A DNA stretch of 37,745 nt from an uncultured beta proteobacterium (GTDB lineage Bacteria > Pseudomonadota > Gammaproteobacteria > Burkholderiales > SG8-41): contig CADECM010000059.1 of NCBI GenBank assembly GCA_902825845.1, positions 1 to 37,745 of the forward strand, read 5' to 3'. The first letter of the stretch is position 1; each line of letters begins with the position of its first letter. A model generated the notes under the pieces. That model worked only from the letters and a program-made list of their open reading frames with translations. It was not told the origin of the DNA and did not search any database. The translations under genes and the position numbers were made by a program. Below are positions 1-8,396 of the stretch, one piece after another.

Positions 1-486
1 CATGCACGACGTTAAACGTCCGCTTTTGCAAAGAGCCAAGGGCTGCAACGGGTCGGTAGCACGCTTTCGCGGTCTTAGACAGCGGCCATTCGTTATTGCT
101 TTGGGGGCAATGGCCGGTAACAGATTGACACCGGCCTTCGATGCCGCGCAGCGCCACCGGCAGCAATGGCCGAGGAGCAAAAGCCGGCAAGCGTACCCTC
201 GATAGCCAACTCGCGTCCGTCAAGCCGCGCCCTTCGCGTCAACAAGTTGTCTGTGCATTGCGCGCGCCGACAGTATATTCAGCGGGTCGCATCATGCCGT
301 GCTCCCGATACGGGCATGGACAGCCCGCGGGGTCGGCGCAAAACTTGCGGACGCGAATGGCAGAACGCGGGCGGGCGCTGGCTTACGCTACGCGCCAGAA
401 GTTCGCGGTCAGCCCTGTCGCCGCTTTATAAGTTATTGATTTTATGGATATTATTTTCGCAGCGGCGCGGCACCAGAGGCTTGTGC
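1..486. other. Intergenic region downstream of amiE, no supported gene
   Basis: I see no recognisable gene in this stretch. Short open frames on the plus strand have no family resemblance, no convincing ribosome binding site and no codon pattern like the neighbours, and one runs into the 3' end of amiE. The only structured item is an AT-rich repeat copy at 429-457, listed separately. Just past the amiE stop there is a short AGGC/GCCT inverted repeat, but it is not followed by a T run on the minus strand, so I do not call a terminator. Confidence 0.5.
429..457 (+). repeat. AT-rich intergenic element, copy 1
   Basis: This is one of eight intergenic copies of an AT-rich element that begins TAA and carries an invariant TGwTTTTA core at its positions 9-16, followed by a T-rich tail. 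This copy reads TAAGTTATTGATTTTATG at its start on the plus strand and lies about 30 bases beyond the amiE stop codon. It is the most isolated copy. Its function is unknown. Confidence 0.5.
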
Positions 487-1581
487 CTATTTGCGTAAGG
501 CATGCGTTGCGCCGCCGGGCATTGGGTCTTCCACGACACGCAAGCCGCGATGCACGGGCGCGGCATGCGGGATGCCTTCAATCGGCGCTTCGTCCGTGCC
601 CACGGTGTCGCGCGTGATGGCTTCGACGCGCTTGCGCGCGCCCTCGGGGTCGTTGATCCACTGGCCGTAAAATTCGTAGGGACAGGCTGCTACGCCCTGA
701 TCACCTTCGCGCGAGTTGATGAGGCCGGTGTAACCGCGATGCAGCAGCTTGAACAGATGGTTCTCGCTCTGCGCATTCTTGCGGAAATCGCGGATCAGAA
801 ATTTCGACAGCGCGGCATACTGCACGCCCATGTCTTCTTCGCCGCATTCGCCCAGCGTGCGGCCGTCGAAGCCGATGATCGCGCTGTGGCCGAAATACGA
901 ATACACGCCGTCGAAGCCCGCAGCATTGGCCACCGCCACATAGGTGTTGTTGGCAAAGGCCATCGCCTTGGAAATCATGATTTGCTGTTCCTTGGCCGGA
1001 TACATGTAGCCCTGACAGCGGATGATCAGCTCGGCGCCCTTCATCGCGCAGTCGCGCCAGATTTCCGGGTAGTTGCCGTCGTCGCAGATGATCAGGCTGA
1101 TCTTCAGTCCCTTGGGCCCGTCGCTGACATAGGTGCATTTGCCGGGATACCAGCCCTCAATCGGCACCCATGGCATGATCTTGCGGTACTTCTGCACGAT
1201 CTCGCCCTGATCGTTCATCAGGATCAGCGTGTTGTACGGCGCCTTGTTGGGGTGTTCCTCATGGCGCTCGCCGGTGAGCGAGAATACGCCCCACACCTTG
1301 GCCTTGCGGCAGGCGGCGGCAAAGATGTCCGTTTCCGCCCCCGGCACAGTTGACGCGGTGTCGTACATCTCTTGCGAGTCGTACATGATGCCGTGCGTGC
1401 TGTACTCGGGAAAGATCACCAGGTCCATGCCCGGCAGACCGGCCTTCATGCCCTCGATCATTGTCGCGATGTTGCGTGCGTTGTCGAGCACCTCGGTCTT
1501 GCTGTGCAGCCGCTGCATCTTATAGTTGACGACGGCAACGCCGACGCTGTCTTTGCTGCTGGATATGTCGCCGTGATGCAT
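487..1581 (-). CDS. amiE: Aliphatic amidase AmiE
   Basis: AmiE hydrolyses short aliphatic amides to the carboxylate and ammonia in the cytoplasm. The 364-residue product follows Pseudomonas AmiE closely from MHHGDISSS onward. It places the nitrilase-superfamily catalytic residues at the family numbering: Glu59 (FPEYS), Lys134 (KYRK) and Cys166 ([10 protein letters not shown]). The chosen ATG at 1581 has AGGAG six bases upstream; an in-frame codon 48 bases earlier has no such site. The protein is slightly longer than typical AmiE (about 346) because of a divergent C-terminal tail. It is the last gene of the leftward urt-fmd operon, 29 bases after fmdB. A formamidase (AmiF) activity is the main alternative, but the N-terminus and active-site blocks favour AmiE. 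Confidence 0.95.
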   Translation of the reverse strand: MHHGDISSSKDSVGVAVVNYKMQRLHSKTEVLDNARNIATMIEGMKAGLPGMDLVIFPEYSTHGIMYDSQEMYDTASTVPGAETDIFAAACRKAKVWGVFSLTGERHEEHPNKAPYNTLILMNDQGEIVQKYRKIMPWVPIEGWYPGKCTYVSDGPKGLKISLIICDDGNYPEIWRDCAMKGAELIIRCQGYMYPAKEQQIMISKAMAFANNTYVAVANAAGFDGVYSYFGHSAIIGFDGRTLGECGEEDMGVQYAALSKFLIRDFRKNAQSENHLFKLLHRGYTGLINSREGDQGVAACPYEFYGQWINDPEGARKRVEAITRDTVGTDEAPIEGIPHAAPVHRGLRVVEDPMPGGATHALRK

Positions 1582-1610
1582 GATGTTCTCCTGTCGTAAC
1601 GTTGTGACTG

Positions 1611-1952
1611 CTAGTGACTGATCATCCACGGTCGCTTTGACGGAAACGCTTTGTTGCCGCGGGCATCCATCACCGTCGCACTGCGTTTGGCCGGGCTGCA
1701 GCAGCCGCAGCCTGCCGGATGTTTGCGGCTGAGGTACTCGCCAGCCCGCTGCGGCTCGTGGCGGGCGCGCTCGTTGGTGGCCATCGCGGTGCGCGTGCCG
1801 CTTGCCATCAGCGCCAGACGCGGCGCGGCGATGAACACCCGCGGCGATGCACTGCCGCAGTCGGGACAGGCGACCGGCTCATCGCGCTCGGCCACAGTAC
1901 GCATGGCATCAAAGCCGCCGCATGCGACACAGGCGTAATCATAGGTCGGCAT
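1611..1952 (-). CDS. fmdB: FmdB-family zinc-ribbon protein
   Basis: This is a small protein of 113 residues of the FmdB family, whose founding member was proposed as a regulator of formamidase in Methylophilus. It starts MPTYDYAC and has the diagnostic zinc ribbon CxxCG (Cys8, Cys11) and CPDCG (Cys29, Cys32). A Cys-rich patch (CGCC) follows in the C-terminal half, whose remainder is low-complexity and basic. The ATG at 1952 lies 7 bases past the fmdA stop, so the two are probably co-translated; a CTGAGG sequence serves as a weak ribosome site. The biochemical role is not established. The linkage to fmdA matches the classical fmd arrangement. Confidence 0.85.
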   Translation of the reverse strand: MPTYDYACVACGGFDAMRTVAERDEPVACPDCGSASPRVFIAAPRLALMASGTRTAMATNERARHEPQRAGEYLSRKHPAGCGCCSPAKRSATVMDARGNKAFPSKRPWMISH

Positions 1953-1959
1953 GGCGGCC

Positions 1960-3192
1960 TCAGGCGAGATCGGGTGACAGCGGCATCGATATCGAGCCAT
2001 CCAGATACTTCTTCGGCCCAGCAGCGCTGGGGTTGATGTCGAATCCGAAGATCTGCGTCGGCAGCCACAGCGTGGCGCAGGCGTTGGGGATGTCGACCAC
2101 GCCGCTGATGTGGCCCTGCACCGGCGCCACGCCGAGGATCGAGTGCGCCTGTGCCGCGGAGTAGCCGAATTTCTTCATGTACTCGATCGCGTTCAGACAC
2201 GCCTGGCGATACGCGACATGCACGTCGAGGTAATGCTGTTTGCCCCATTCGTCGACCGAGATGCCTTCGAAGATCAGGTAGTCGTTGTAGGTCGGGGTGA
2301 TCGGGCTGGGCTTGAATATCGGGTTCTTGATGCCATACAGCGCCATGCCGCCCTTGATCAGGCTCACCTTCATGTGCACCCAGCCGGCCATTTCGATGGC
2401 ACCGCAAAAGGTGATTTCGCCATCGCCCTGGCTGAAGTGCAGGTCGCCGACGCTCAGGCCTGCACCGTCGACATACACCGGGAAAAAGATTTTCGATCCG
2501 CGCGACAGGTCCTTGATGTCGCAGTTGCCGCCGTGCTCGCGCGGCGGCACGGTGCGCGCACCCTCGGCAGCGGCCTTCATTTTGGCGTCGCCGGTCATCT
2601 TGCCCATGTGCGCGGTGCCGCCCGACGGCGGCGCTGCCAGCGGCGGCACGCGGTTGGGATCGGTGGCGATGAACTCCAGCTCGCGCTTGTTCCACATTTC
2701 CAGCATCTTGTGGTCGGGCAGGCAGCCGATCAGTCCCGGGTGAATCAACCCGGCGAACTTCACCCCCGGCACATGGCGCGAGCGGGTAAACATGCCTTCG
2801 ATATCCCAGATCGATTTTTGCGCCTGCGGGAAGTGATCGGTGAGAAAGCCGCCGCCGTTCTTTTTGGAGAAGAAGCCGTTGAAGCCCCACAAGCTGTCGG
2901 GCTTGGCGCCGATGTCGAGCAGGTCCACCACCAGCAAATCGCCGGGCTCGGCGCCTTTGACCCCCACCGGTCCCGACAGGTAGTGCACCGTGGTGAGATC
3001 GATGTCGCGCACGTCGTCGGCGCTGTCGTTGTTCTTGATGAAGCCGCCGGTCCAGTCGAACGTCTCCAGCACAAAGTCGTCACCGGGCTTGACCCAGCAC
3101 GCCATCGGGATGTCCGGATGCCAGCGGTTGTGGATGTTTTCGTTGGCGGTGGGGGAACTGCTCAGATCGACTTTGATAAGGGTTTCAGGCAT
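1960..3192 (-). CDS. fmdA: Acetamidase/formamidase FmdA
   Basis: FmdA hydrolyses formamide and, more slowly, other short amides to ammonia and the acid. The family is unrelated to AmiE. The 410-residue product spans the whole family, with the N-terminal block HNRWHPDIP, the segments PGDLLVVDLLDIG, FAGLIHPGLIGCLP and EHGGNCDIKDLSRGSK, and the downstream DLHFSQGDGEITFCGAIE. No signal peptide is present, so it is cytoplasmic. The start was set at the ATG at 3192, which has TTGGAG six bases upstream; a TTG four codons earlier overlaps that site and is unlikely. It follows urtE with a 51-base gap that carries a copy of the AT-rich element. The pairing with an ABC importer matches the Methylophilus fmd cluster. 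Confidence 0.95.
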   Translation of the reverse strand: MPETLIKVDLSSSPTANENIHNRWHPDIPMACWVKPGDDFVLETFDWTGGFIKNNDSADDVRDIDLTTVHYLSGPVGVKGAEPGDLLVVDLLDIGAKPDSLWGFNGFFSKKNGGGFLTDHFPQAQKSIWDIEGMFTRSRHVPGVKFAGLIHPGLIGCLPDHKMLEMWNKRELEFIATDPNRVPPLAAPPSGGTAHMGKMTGDAKMKAAAEGARTVPPREHGGNCDIKDLSRGSKIFFPVYVDGAGLSVGDLHFSQGDGEITFCGAIEMAGWVHMKVSLIKGGMALYGIKNPIFKPSPITPTYNDYLIFEGISVDEWGKQHYLDVHVAYRQACLNAIEYMKKFGYSAAQAHSILGVAPVQGHISGVVDIPNACATLWLPTQIFGFDINPSAAGPKKYLDGSISMPLSPDLA

Positions 3193-3204
3193 GGCGGTCT
3201 CCAA

Positions 3205-3233
3205 AATAAATATTGTTTAAAAACAGATACTTA
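3205..3233 (-). repeat. AT-rich intergenic element, copy 2
   Basis: This copy lies between urtE and fmdA. Read on the minus strand it starts TAAGTATCTGTTTTTAAA and ends next to the TTGGAG ribosome site of fmdA, so it would be in the intercistronic mRNA of the operon. It has the invariant TGTTTTTA core. Confidence 0.6.
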
Positions 3234-3243
3234 CAAACATTCC

Positions 3244-3933
3244 TCACACCGACAGGTATTGCTTGATGCGGCTCACATCGGTATCGGCTCGCGCCGTCTC
3301 CAGCACCAGGCGGCCGCCTTCGATCACGAACAGCCGGTCCGCCACATCCATGGCAAAGCTCAGCACCTGCTCAGACACGATGATGGTGATCTGCTTCAAC
3401 TTGCGAATTTCGTTCAGCGCTTTGGCGATGTCCTTGATGATCGACGGCTGAATGCCTTCGGTCGGTTCATCCAGCAGCAATACCTTCGGCTCGGTCACCA
3501 GCGCGCGCGCAATCGCAAGTTGCTGTTGCTGGCCGCCCGACAGATTGCCGCCTTTGCGCCGCTTCATGTCATAGAGCACCGGAAACAGTGCGTAAATCTC
3601 TTCGGGTATGCGCCGCGTTTTGGAATTTTCCAGGCCCGTCTGGATGTTTTCCTCCACCGTCAGCGTGGGAAAGATCATGCGCCCCTGCGGCACATAGGCG
3701 ATGCCCTTGGCGACGCGGCGAAAGCTCTCTTCCTTTGACACCTCGCTGCCGGCGACTTCGATGCTGCCGCTTTTCACGGGCAGAATGCCCATCAGGCTCT
3801 TGAACAAGGTGGTCTTGCCCATGCCGTTGCGCCCCATGATCGCGACGGTTTCGCGCTCCCCGCCTTCGAACGAGATGCCGTGCAGTGCCTCGCTCTGGCC
3901 ATAGGCGACGAACAGGTCTTTGACTTTCAACAT
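3244..3933 (-). CDS. urtE: Urea/amide ABC transporter ATPase UrtE
   Basis: This is one of the two ATPases of a branched-chain amino acid/urea-type ABC importer, acting on the cytoplasmic face. The 229 residues are a single LivF/UrtE-type nucleotide-binding domain: Walker A GRNGMGKTT near residues 34-42, Q-loop VPQGR, signature LSGGQQQQLAIARAL from residue 131, Walker B VLLLDEPTEGIQP near 151-163, then SEQ in place of a switch histidine as is usual for this subfamily. The ATG has AAGGAG nine bases upstream. It lies 30 bases after urtD. The TEGIQPSIIKDI segment resembles UrtE more than LivF. The transported solute, urea or a short amide, is inferred from the operon. Confidence 0.9.
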   Translation of the reverse strand: MLKVKDLFVAYGQSEALHGISFEGGERETVAIMGRNGMGKTTLFKSLMGILPVKSGSIEVAGSEVSKEESFRRVAKGIAYVPQGRMIFPTLTVEENIQTGLENSKTRRIPEEIYALFPVLYDMKRRKGGNLSGGQQQQLAIARALVTEPKVLLLDEPTEGIQPSIIKDIAKALNEIRKLKQITIIVSEQVLSFAMDVADRLFVIEGGRLVLETARADTDVSRIKQYLSV

Positions 3934-3963
3934 GCTGCCGTACTCCTTCGCAATGTCCGCATT

Positions 3964-4707
3964 TCAGTGGCCCAGATACACGTCGATCACATTCGGATCG
4001 GCCTGCACCTTTGCCATCGGTCCTTCGGCGAGAATCTTGCCCTGGTGCATGACGGTGACCTTGTGCGCGATGCGCTTGACGAACTCCATGTCGTGCTCGA
4101 TCACGATCACCGAGCGGCCCTTGCAAATGCGTTGCAACAGCTCGGCGGTCAGCTCGCGCTCGCGCGCGCTCATGCCGGCAATCGGTTCATCCAGCATCAG
4201 CAACTCCGGCGACTGCATCAGCAGCATGCCGATCTCCAGCCATTGCTTCTGGCCGTGGCTCAGCAGTCCGGCTTCGAGGTCCAGCCGGTCGGCCAGCATG
4301 ATGTCTTCGGCGACCACCTGCACCCGCGCCTTGACCTCGTCATTGCACTTGAACGCGAGCGCGCCCATCACCGAACGCCCCTTCGGAAACGACACTTCAA
4401 GGTTCTGGAACACGGTGAGGTTTTCGTAAATCGACGGCGTCTGGAATTTGCGGCCGATCCCCAGACGAACGCGCTTGAACTCCGCCATTTTGGTGAGTTC
4501 GATATTCTTGAATTTGATGCTGCCCGCAGTGGCCCTGGTCTTGCCGCAGATCAGGTCGAGTAACGTGGTCTTGCCGGCCCCATTGGGTCCGATGATCACG
4601 CGCAGCTCGTTCTGGTCGATGTACAGGTTGAGTCCGTCGATGGCCTTGAAGCCGTCGAACGAGACCGTCAGGTCCTCGATCGCAATGGCAAAATCAGTGT
4701 TGCTCAT
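3964..4707 (-). CDS. urtD: Urea/amide ABC transporter ATPase UrtD
   Basis: This is the second ATPase of the importer, LivG/UrtD type, 247 residues. Walker A GPNGAGKTTLL is at residues 40-50, the Q-loop region is GIGRKFQTPSIYENLTVFQNLEV, the signature is the UrtD-like LSHGQKQWLEIGMLL from residue 149, and Walker B LLMLDEPIAGMS follows at 169-180. The His of the switch loop is present in VIEHDMEFVK. The FQTPSIYENLTV and SHGQKQWLEI segments are characteristic of UrtD. The ATG has GGGAG six bases upstream and follows the urtC stop by 15 bases. It would pair with UrtE as a heterodimer under the UrtB/UrtC membrane channel. Confidence 0.9.
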   Translation of the reverse strand: MSNTDFAIAIEDLTVSFDGFKAIDGLNLYIDQNELRVIIGPNGAGKTTLLDLICGKTRATAGSIKFKNIELTKMAEFKRVRLGIGRKFQTPSIYENLTVFQNLEVSFPKGRSVMGALAFKCNDEVKARVQVVAEDIMLADRLDLEAGLLSHGQKQWLEIGMLLMQSPELLMLDEPIAGMSARERELTAELLQRICKGRSVIVIEHDMEFVKRIAHKVTVMHQGKILAEGPMAKVQADPNVIDVYLGH

Positions 4708-4722
4708 CAGAGTCTCCCGGGG

Positions 4723-5946
4723 TTAGGCGCGCTGACCGGCGACGTCACCCAGACGCTCGGGTGTCCCCGCGGCGCGTGGGGCTTTGGCGGCCGCTTCGGG
4801 CGCGGCGCCGGACGCATCGTCTTCTGCCGCCCGCCTCGCGGCCGCGGCCTTGTCCTTGCGCATTTCGCTGCGGCGCTTTGCCCACCATGGCACCACATGG
4901 TCTTGCCACAACCCCGCCAGGCCCATGGGAAACGCCATGGTGACACCGATGAACAGCGCCGCCATCAGAAACAGCCACAGGTCCGGGAAGCTCTCGGAGA
5001 AGAATGTCTTGCCGGCGTTGACCAGCAGCGTGCCGTACACCGCGCCGACCAGGCTCATGCGTCCGCCCACCGCCGCGAAGATCACCATCTCGATCGAGGG
5101 TACGATGCCGACAAAGCTCGGCGACATGAAACCAACTTGCAGTGAGAACAGCGCGCCACCGATGCCGGACAGCGCCGCCGTCAGGCAGAACGTGAACACT
5201 CGGAAATTGGCGACGTCGTAGCCCGAAAACCGCACGCGGTCTTCCTTGTCGCGCATCGCCAGCAACAACGTGCCGGCCTTGCCGGTCTGTATCCAGCGGC
5301 ATAACAGGATACTGCCGATCAACAACGCAACACAGACGTAATACAGGATGTATTTGGCGCCGTTGGTGCGCGTGTCCCAACCCAGCATGGTCTTCAGATC
5401 GGTCATGCCATTGACGCCGCCGGTGTAGCCCTGCTGGCCGATGATCAGCACGGTTAATATCAACGCCACCGCCTGCGTGATGATCGCGAAGTAGACACCG
5501 CCGACACGTCGTTTGAACATGGCGTAACTGATGATCCATGCCAGCAGCGTCGGCACTGCGATCACGGCAATCAGCGTGAACGGCAGCGACTTGAACGGCT
5601 CCCAGAACAGCGGCAGCGCGGTGAGCTGGTTCCAGTCCATGAAGTCCGGGATGCCGGGCGTGGACTGGATCTTGGTGGTGATCGGGTCCGAGGCTTCAAG
5701 CTTCAGAAACATTGCCATGGCATAGCCGCCGAGGCCGAAGAACACACCCTGGCCGAGGCTGAGAACGCCACCGTAACCCCACACCATGACCAGCCCCACC
5801 GCGACGAAAGCGTAGGTCAGATATTTGCCGACGAGGTTCAGCCGAAAAATGTCCAGCGTCAGCGGCAGCACCACCGCGAGCAACAGTGTCAGCACCAGCA
5901 CGCTGGCGAGTTGATAGCGCTTGATCAGATCGCGCAGGGCAGTCAT
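4723..5946 (-). CDS. urtC: Urea/amide ABC transporter permease UrtC
   Basis: This inner-membrane permease has about 407 residues and multiple hydrophobic helices, with the LivM/UrtC core GYGGVLSLGQGVFFGLGGYAMAM, the ADP-channel-facing loop RVRFSGYDVANFRVFTFCLTA, and PSIEMVIFAAVGGRMSLVGAVYG. The C-terminal 60 residues are an Ala/Arg/Lys-rich cytoplasmic tail with no recognised domain. The ATG at 5946 has TTGGAG eight bases upstream; a TTG two codons earlier is less likely. It pairs with UrtB to form the channel. The spacer after urtB carries an AT-rich element copy. Confidence 0.9.
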   Translation of the reverse strand: MTALRDLIKRYQLASVLVLTLLLAVVLPLTLDIFRLNLVGKYLTYAFVAVGLVMVWGYGGVLSLGQGVFFGLGGYAMAMFLKLEASDPITTKIQSTPGIPDFMDWNQLTALPLFWEPFKSLPFTLIAVIAVPTLLAWIISYAMFKRRVGGVYFAIITQAVALILTVLIIGQQGYTGGVNGMTDLKTMLGWDTRTNGAKYILYYVCVALLIGSILLCRWIQTGKAGTLLLAMRDKEDRVRFSGYDVANFRVFTFCLTAALSGIGGALFSLQVGFMSPSFVGIVPSIEMVIFAAVGGRMSLVGAVYGTLLVNAGKTFFSESFPDLWLFLMAALFIGVTMAFPMGLAGLWQDHVVPWWAKRRSEMRKDKAAAARRAAEDDASGAAPEAAAKAPRAAGTPERLGDVAGQRA

Positions 5947-5956
5947 GAGCAATACT

Positions 5957-5985
5957 CCAAAAAATACATTAAAATCATATAGTTA
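5957..5985 (-). repeat. AT-rich intergenic element, copy 3
   Basis: This copy is in the urtB-urtC spacer. On the minus strand it begins TAACTATATGATTTTAAT, has the TGATTTTA core, and its T-rich tail runs into the TTGGAG ribosome site of urtC. It is nearly identical over its length to the copy at 15819-15847, which faces the other way. Confidence 0.6.
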
Positions 5986-5998
5986 TAACAATGCACCC

Positions 5999-6913
5999 TC
6001 ACCGCCGTACTTTGCTGGCGAACAAGCCCTGCGGGCGCATCATGAGGATCACCACGATCAGTGTCAGCGTCAGCATCTTGGCCATGGAGCCGGGCATGAA
6101 GAACTCCGCCAGCGACTGCGTTTGCGCGATACCGAAGGCCGACACCACGGTGCCCAGCAGACTGGCCGCGCCGCCGAAGGTCACCACCAGGAAGGAGTCA
6201 ACGATGTAGAGCTGGCCGGAGGTCGGGCCGGTCGAGCCGATGGTGGTGAATGCCGCCCCCGCCACGCCGGCGATGCCGCAGCCGATGGCAAAGGTGAGGC
6301 GATCGGTCTTGCGCGTGTCGATGCCGGTGGCGTTGGCCATCACGCGGTTGCTGACGGTCGCCCGCACGCGCAGGCCCCAGCGGCTCTTGCTGAGCGCGAG
6401 CAGCACGCCGCAGGTCACTACCGCGGTCAGCGCCAGCACGAACATGCCATTGCGCGGGATGTCCAGGCCCGACACCGGCGCCCAGGAACCGAGCAGCCAG
6501 TCCGGCAGCGTCGGACTCACCTCCTTCGGCCCTATAAAGGTACGAAAGCACTGCTGCATCGCCAGGCTGATGCCCCAGGTGGCCAGCAAGGTATCCAGCG
6601 GCCGCTTGTAGAGGTGCCGTATCAGGCTCCATTCAATCAGCCAACCGCCGGCGAATGCGAAACAGAACGCGAGTATGACAGCCAGCGGGAAATAGACCGG
6701 CATCAGCGACGGCGCGTACTGCTCCGTGAGCTGGGAGCCGAGATAGATGGTGTAGGCGCCGATCGCCATGAACTCGCCATGCGCCATGTTGATGACGCCC
6801 ATCTGGCCAAAGATGATGGCCAGACCCAGCCCCATCAGCAACAGCACTGCGAACAGGCTGAGCCCTGCGAAGCCTTGCATCAGGCCAATGTTCAGAAGAT
6901 CGGAAAAATTCAT
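5999..6913 (-). CDS. urtB: Urea/amide ABC transporter permease UrtB
   Basis: This is an integral membrane permease of the LivH/UrtB family, 304 residues, almost all hydrophobic helices. The family blocks are visible: GLGLAIIFGQMGVINMAHGEFMAIGAY near the N-terminus, LLATWGISLAMQQ, the cytoplasmic coupling loop LRVRATVSNRVMANATGIDT, and GSTGPTSGQLYIVDSFLVVTFGGAASLLGTV. It forms the channel with UrtC. Its ATG has only a GGGG purine run about eight bases upstream, and that run sits inside a possible hairpin in the urtA-urtB spacer. This suggests lower translation than urtA, as is usual for permeases relative to binding proteins. Confidence 0.9.
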   Translation of the reverse strand: MNFSDLLNIGLMQGFAGLSLFAVLLLMGLGLAIIFGQMGVINMAHGEFMAIGAYTIYLGSQLTEQYAPSLMPVYFPLAVILAFCFAFAGGWLIEWSLIRHLYKRPLDTLLATWGISLAMQQCFRTFIGPKEVSPTLPDWLLGSWAPVSGLDIPRNGMFVLALTAVVTCGVLLALSKSRWGLRVRATVSNRVMANATGIDTRKTDRLTFAIGCGIAGVAGAAFTTIGSTGPTSGQLYIVDSFLVVTFGGAASLLGTVVSAFGIAQTQSLAEFFMPGSMAKMLTLTLIVVILMMRPQGLFASKVRR

Positions 6914-6920
6914 GTGCGAG

Positions 6921-6958
6921 CCCCGAGGGGTTGATGGACCGTCCGGGCCCGGAGGCCC
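6921..6958 (-). promoter_or_regulatory. Inverted repeats in the urtA-urtB spacer
   Basis: The 72-base spacer between urtA and urtB holds a perfect 12-base palindrome TCCGGGCCCGGA at 6942-6953, overlapping a GGGCC/GGCCC stem, and a CCCC/GGGG inverted repeat at 6921-6930. No T run follows, so this is not a standard terminator. An mRNA hairpin that stabilises the upstream urtA message or limits read-through into urtB is likely. The second repeat contains the only purine run that could act as the urtB ribosome site. Confidence 0.4.
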
Positions 6959-6985
6959 GTCCGTGTTACGCGTGATGCAACGGCA

Positions 6986-8275
6986 TTACTGATAGCCTTT
7001 GGGAAACGGATCGGGTTTGATCAGTTGCGGCGACTCCGCCACCACCTTGAAAGTGGCATCCGGCTGTCCCATGGCAATGCGCGACTTGCTCCACAGGTGG
7101 TGGTTGGCATCGAGCTTGACGTAGCCTTCGGGCGCCTGCTTCAGTTCAATGCCGGGCGAGGCGGCCACCACCTTGTCGACGTCAAAACTGCCGGCGCGCT
7201 CCACCGCCGCCTTCCATAACCACGGGCCGAGGTAGGCGGCCTGCGTGACGTCGCCGATCACCGATTTAGGACCGTACTTGGCCTTAAACGCCGCGACAAA
7301 TTTCTTGTTGTTGTCGTTGTCGAGCGACTGGAAATACTTCATCGACGAATAGAAGCCGGCAAAATTCTCGCCGCCCACGCCCGTCATCTCGTCCTCGGTC
7401 ACGGACAAGGTCAGCAACAGCTGCTTGTTGCCGGTGATGCCGGCGGCCTTGAGTGCCTTGTAAAAGGCGACGTTTGAGCCCCCGACCACGGCGGCAAAGA
7501 TGCAGTCCGGCTTTTGCAACTTGATCTTGTTCATCAACGAGCCGAAATTGGTGCTGCCCAGCGGGTAGTACTCTTCGCCCACCACCTTGCCTTTCTGGAA
7601 GTTTTCGATGTGCTTGCGCGCAATCTTCATCGACGTGCGCGGCCAGATGTAATCGGAGCCGATGAGGAAGAAGGATTTCGCCTTCTTTTCATTCTTGGCC
7701 CAATCGAGGCCGTAGAGAATCTGCTGGGTGGCTTCCTGCCCGGTATAGAAGACGTTCTTCGACTGCTCGAGGCCTTCGTAGAACGTCGGGTAATAGAGCA
7801 GGCCGTTTTCTTTTTCGAACACGGGCAGCACCGCCTTGCGCGAGGCCGAGGTCCAGCAGCCGAACACCGTGGCACAGCGATCGTTGATCAGCAGCTTCTT
7901 CGACTTTTCGGCAAAGGTGGGCCAGTCGGACGCGCCGTCTTCCTTGATCACCTTGATCTTGCGCCCGAGGATGCCGCCCATGGCGTTGATCTGGTCGATC
8001 GCCAGTTGCTCGGCCTGGATCGACCCCGTTTCCGAAATGGCCATGGTGCCGGTGGAGGAATGCAATTGCCCCACCGTGACCTCGGTTTCAGTCATCGCCA
8101 GCTTGGTGGTGTTGACCTTTGCCGTCGGAAATTTTTGTGCCAGCGATATCCCCGGCACGGCCAGTATCGGCATCGCCGACAGGCCCTGCAAAATGCGCCG
8201 GCGAAACGGCGATGGCGCGTCGGCTGAATCGGAAACGCCTTTCAAACGATCATGGGGATTTTCGGGCTGAGACAT
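6986..8275 (-). CDS. urtA: Urea/amide ABC transporter substrate-binding protein UrtA
   Basis: This is the periplasmic binding protein of the importer, 429 residues, of the UrtA/FmdD/AmiC-like type-1 periplasmic-binding fold. The N-terminus has an arginine cluster and a hydrophobic stretch (PFRRRILQGLSAMPILAVPG, then AQ), a Sec or Tat-like leader. The mature part shows VTVGQLHSSTGTMAISE, AIDQINAMGGILGRKI, TVFGCWTSASRKAVLPVFE and NGLLYYPTFYEGLEQSKNVFYTG, all typical of UrtA. The ATG at 8275 has AAAGGAG six bases upstream; a TTG ten codons earlier is rejected. It is the first gene of the leftward operon, facing the sensor kinase gene across 300 bases. The two amidases in the operon make a short amide as likely a ligand as urea. 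Confidence 0.9.
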   Translation of the reverse strand: MSQPENPHDRLKGVSDSADAPSPFRRRILQGLSAMPILAVPGISLAQKFPTAKVNTTKLAMTETEVTVGQLHSSTGTMAISETGSIQAEQLAIDQINAMGGILGRKIKVIKEDGASDWPTFAEKSKKLLINDRCATVFGCWTSASRKAVLPVFEKENGLLYYPTFYEGLEQSKNVFYTGQEATQQILYGLDWAKNEKKAKSFFLIGSDYIWPRTSMKIARKHIENFQKGKVVGEEYYPLGSTNFGSLMNKIKLQKPDCIFAAVVGGSNVAFYKALKAAGITGNKQLLLTLSVTEDEMTGVGGENFAGFYSSMKYFQSLDNDNNKKFVAAFKAKYGPKSVIGDVTQAAYLGPWLWKAAVERAGSFDVDKVVAASPGIELKQAPEGYVKLDANHHLWSKSRIAMGQPDATFKVVAESPQLIKPDPFPKGYQ

Positions 8276-8357
8276 TGCTTTCTCCTTTAAACGGGATTCG
8301 TCCATTTGTGACCAGGCGCCTTGACCGCGTTACATCGCCTTCGACGACTGCACAGTA

Positions 8358-8375
8358 GCGCCGTTGTTGCGGCGC
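8358..8375. promoter_or_regulatory. Inverted repeat GCGCCG-N6-CGGCGC
   Basis: This is a perfect dyad with 6-base arms around TTGTTG, immediately beside a second dyad at 8381-8396, about 90 bases upstream of urtA. It could be a regulator-binding site or a leader hairpin for either direction. The G+C-rich arms make chance occurrence plausible. Confidence 0.3.
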
Positions 8376-8380
8376 ACAAA

Positions 8381-8396
8381 TACGCGGAATCGCGTA
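8381..8396. promoter_or_regulatory. Candidate operator TACGCG-N4-CGCGTA
   Basis: This is a perfect 16-base dyad, TACGCGGAATCGCGTA, with 6-base arms and a 4-base spacer, in the divergent region controlled presumably by the neighbouring LuxR-type response regulator. Its size and symmetry suit a dimeric LuxR/NarL-type helix-turn-helix protein. The assignment is inference from position and symmetry. Confidence 0.4.

Noticed and set aside
166..498. A 110-codon plus-strand open frame at the left edge
   Set aside because: It overlaps the 3' end of amiE, has no ribosome site and resembles nothing.
2110..3738. A 542-codon plus-strand open frame across fmdA and urtE
   Set aside because: It spans two well-supported minus-strand genes and their spacer, with no start signal.
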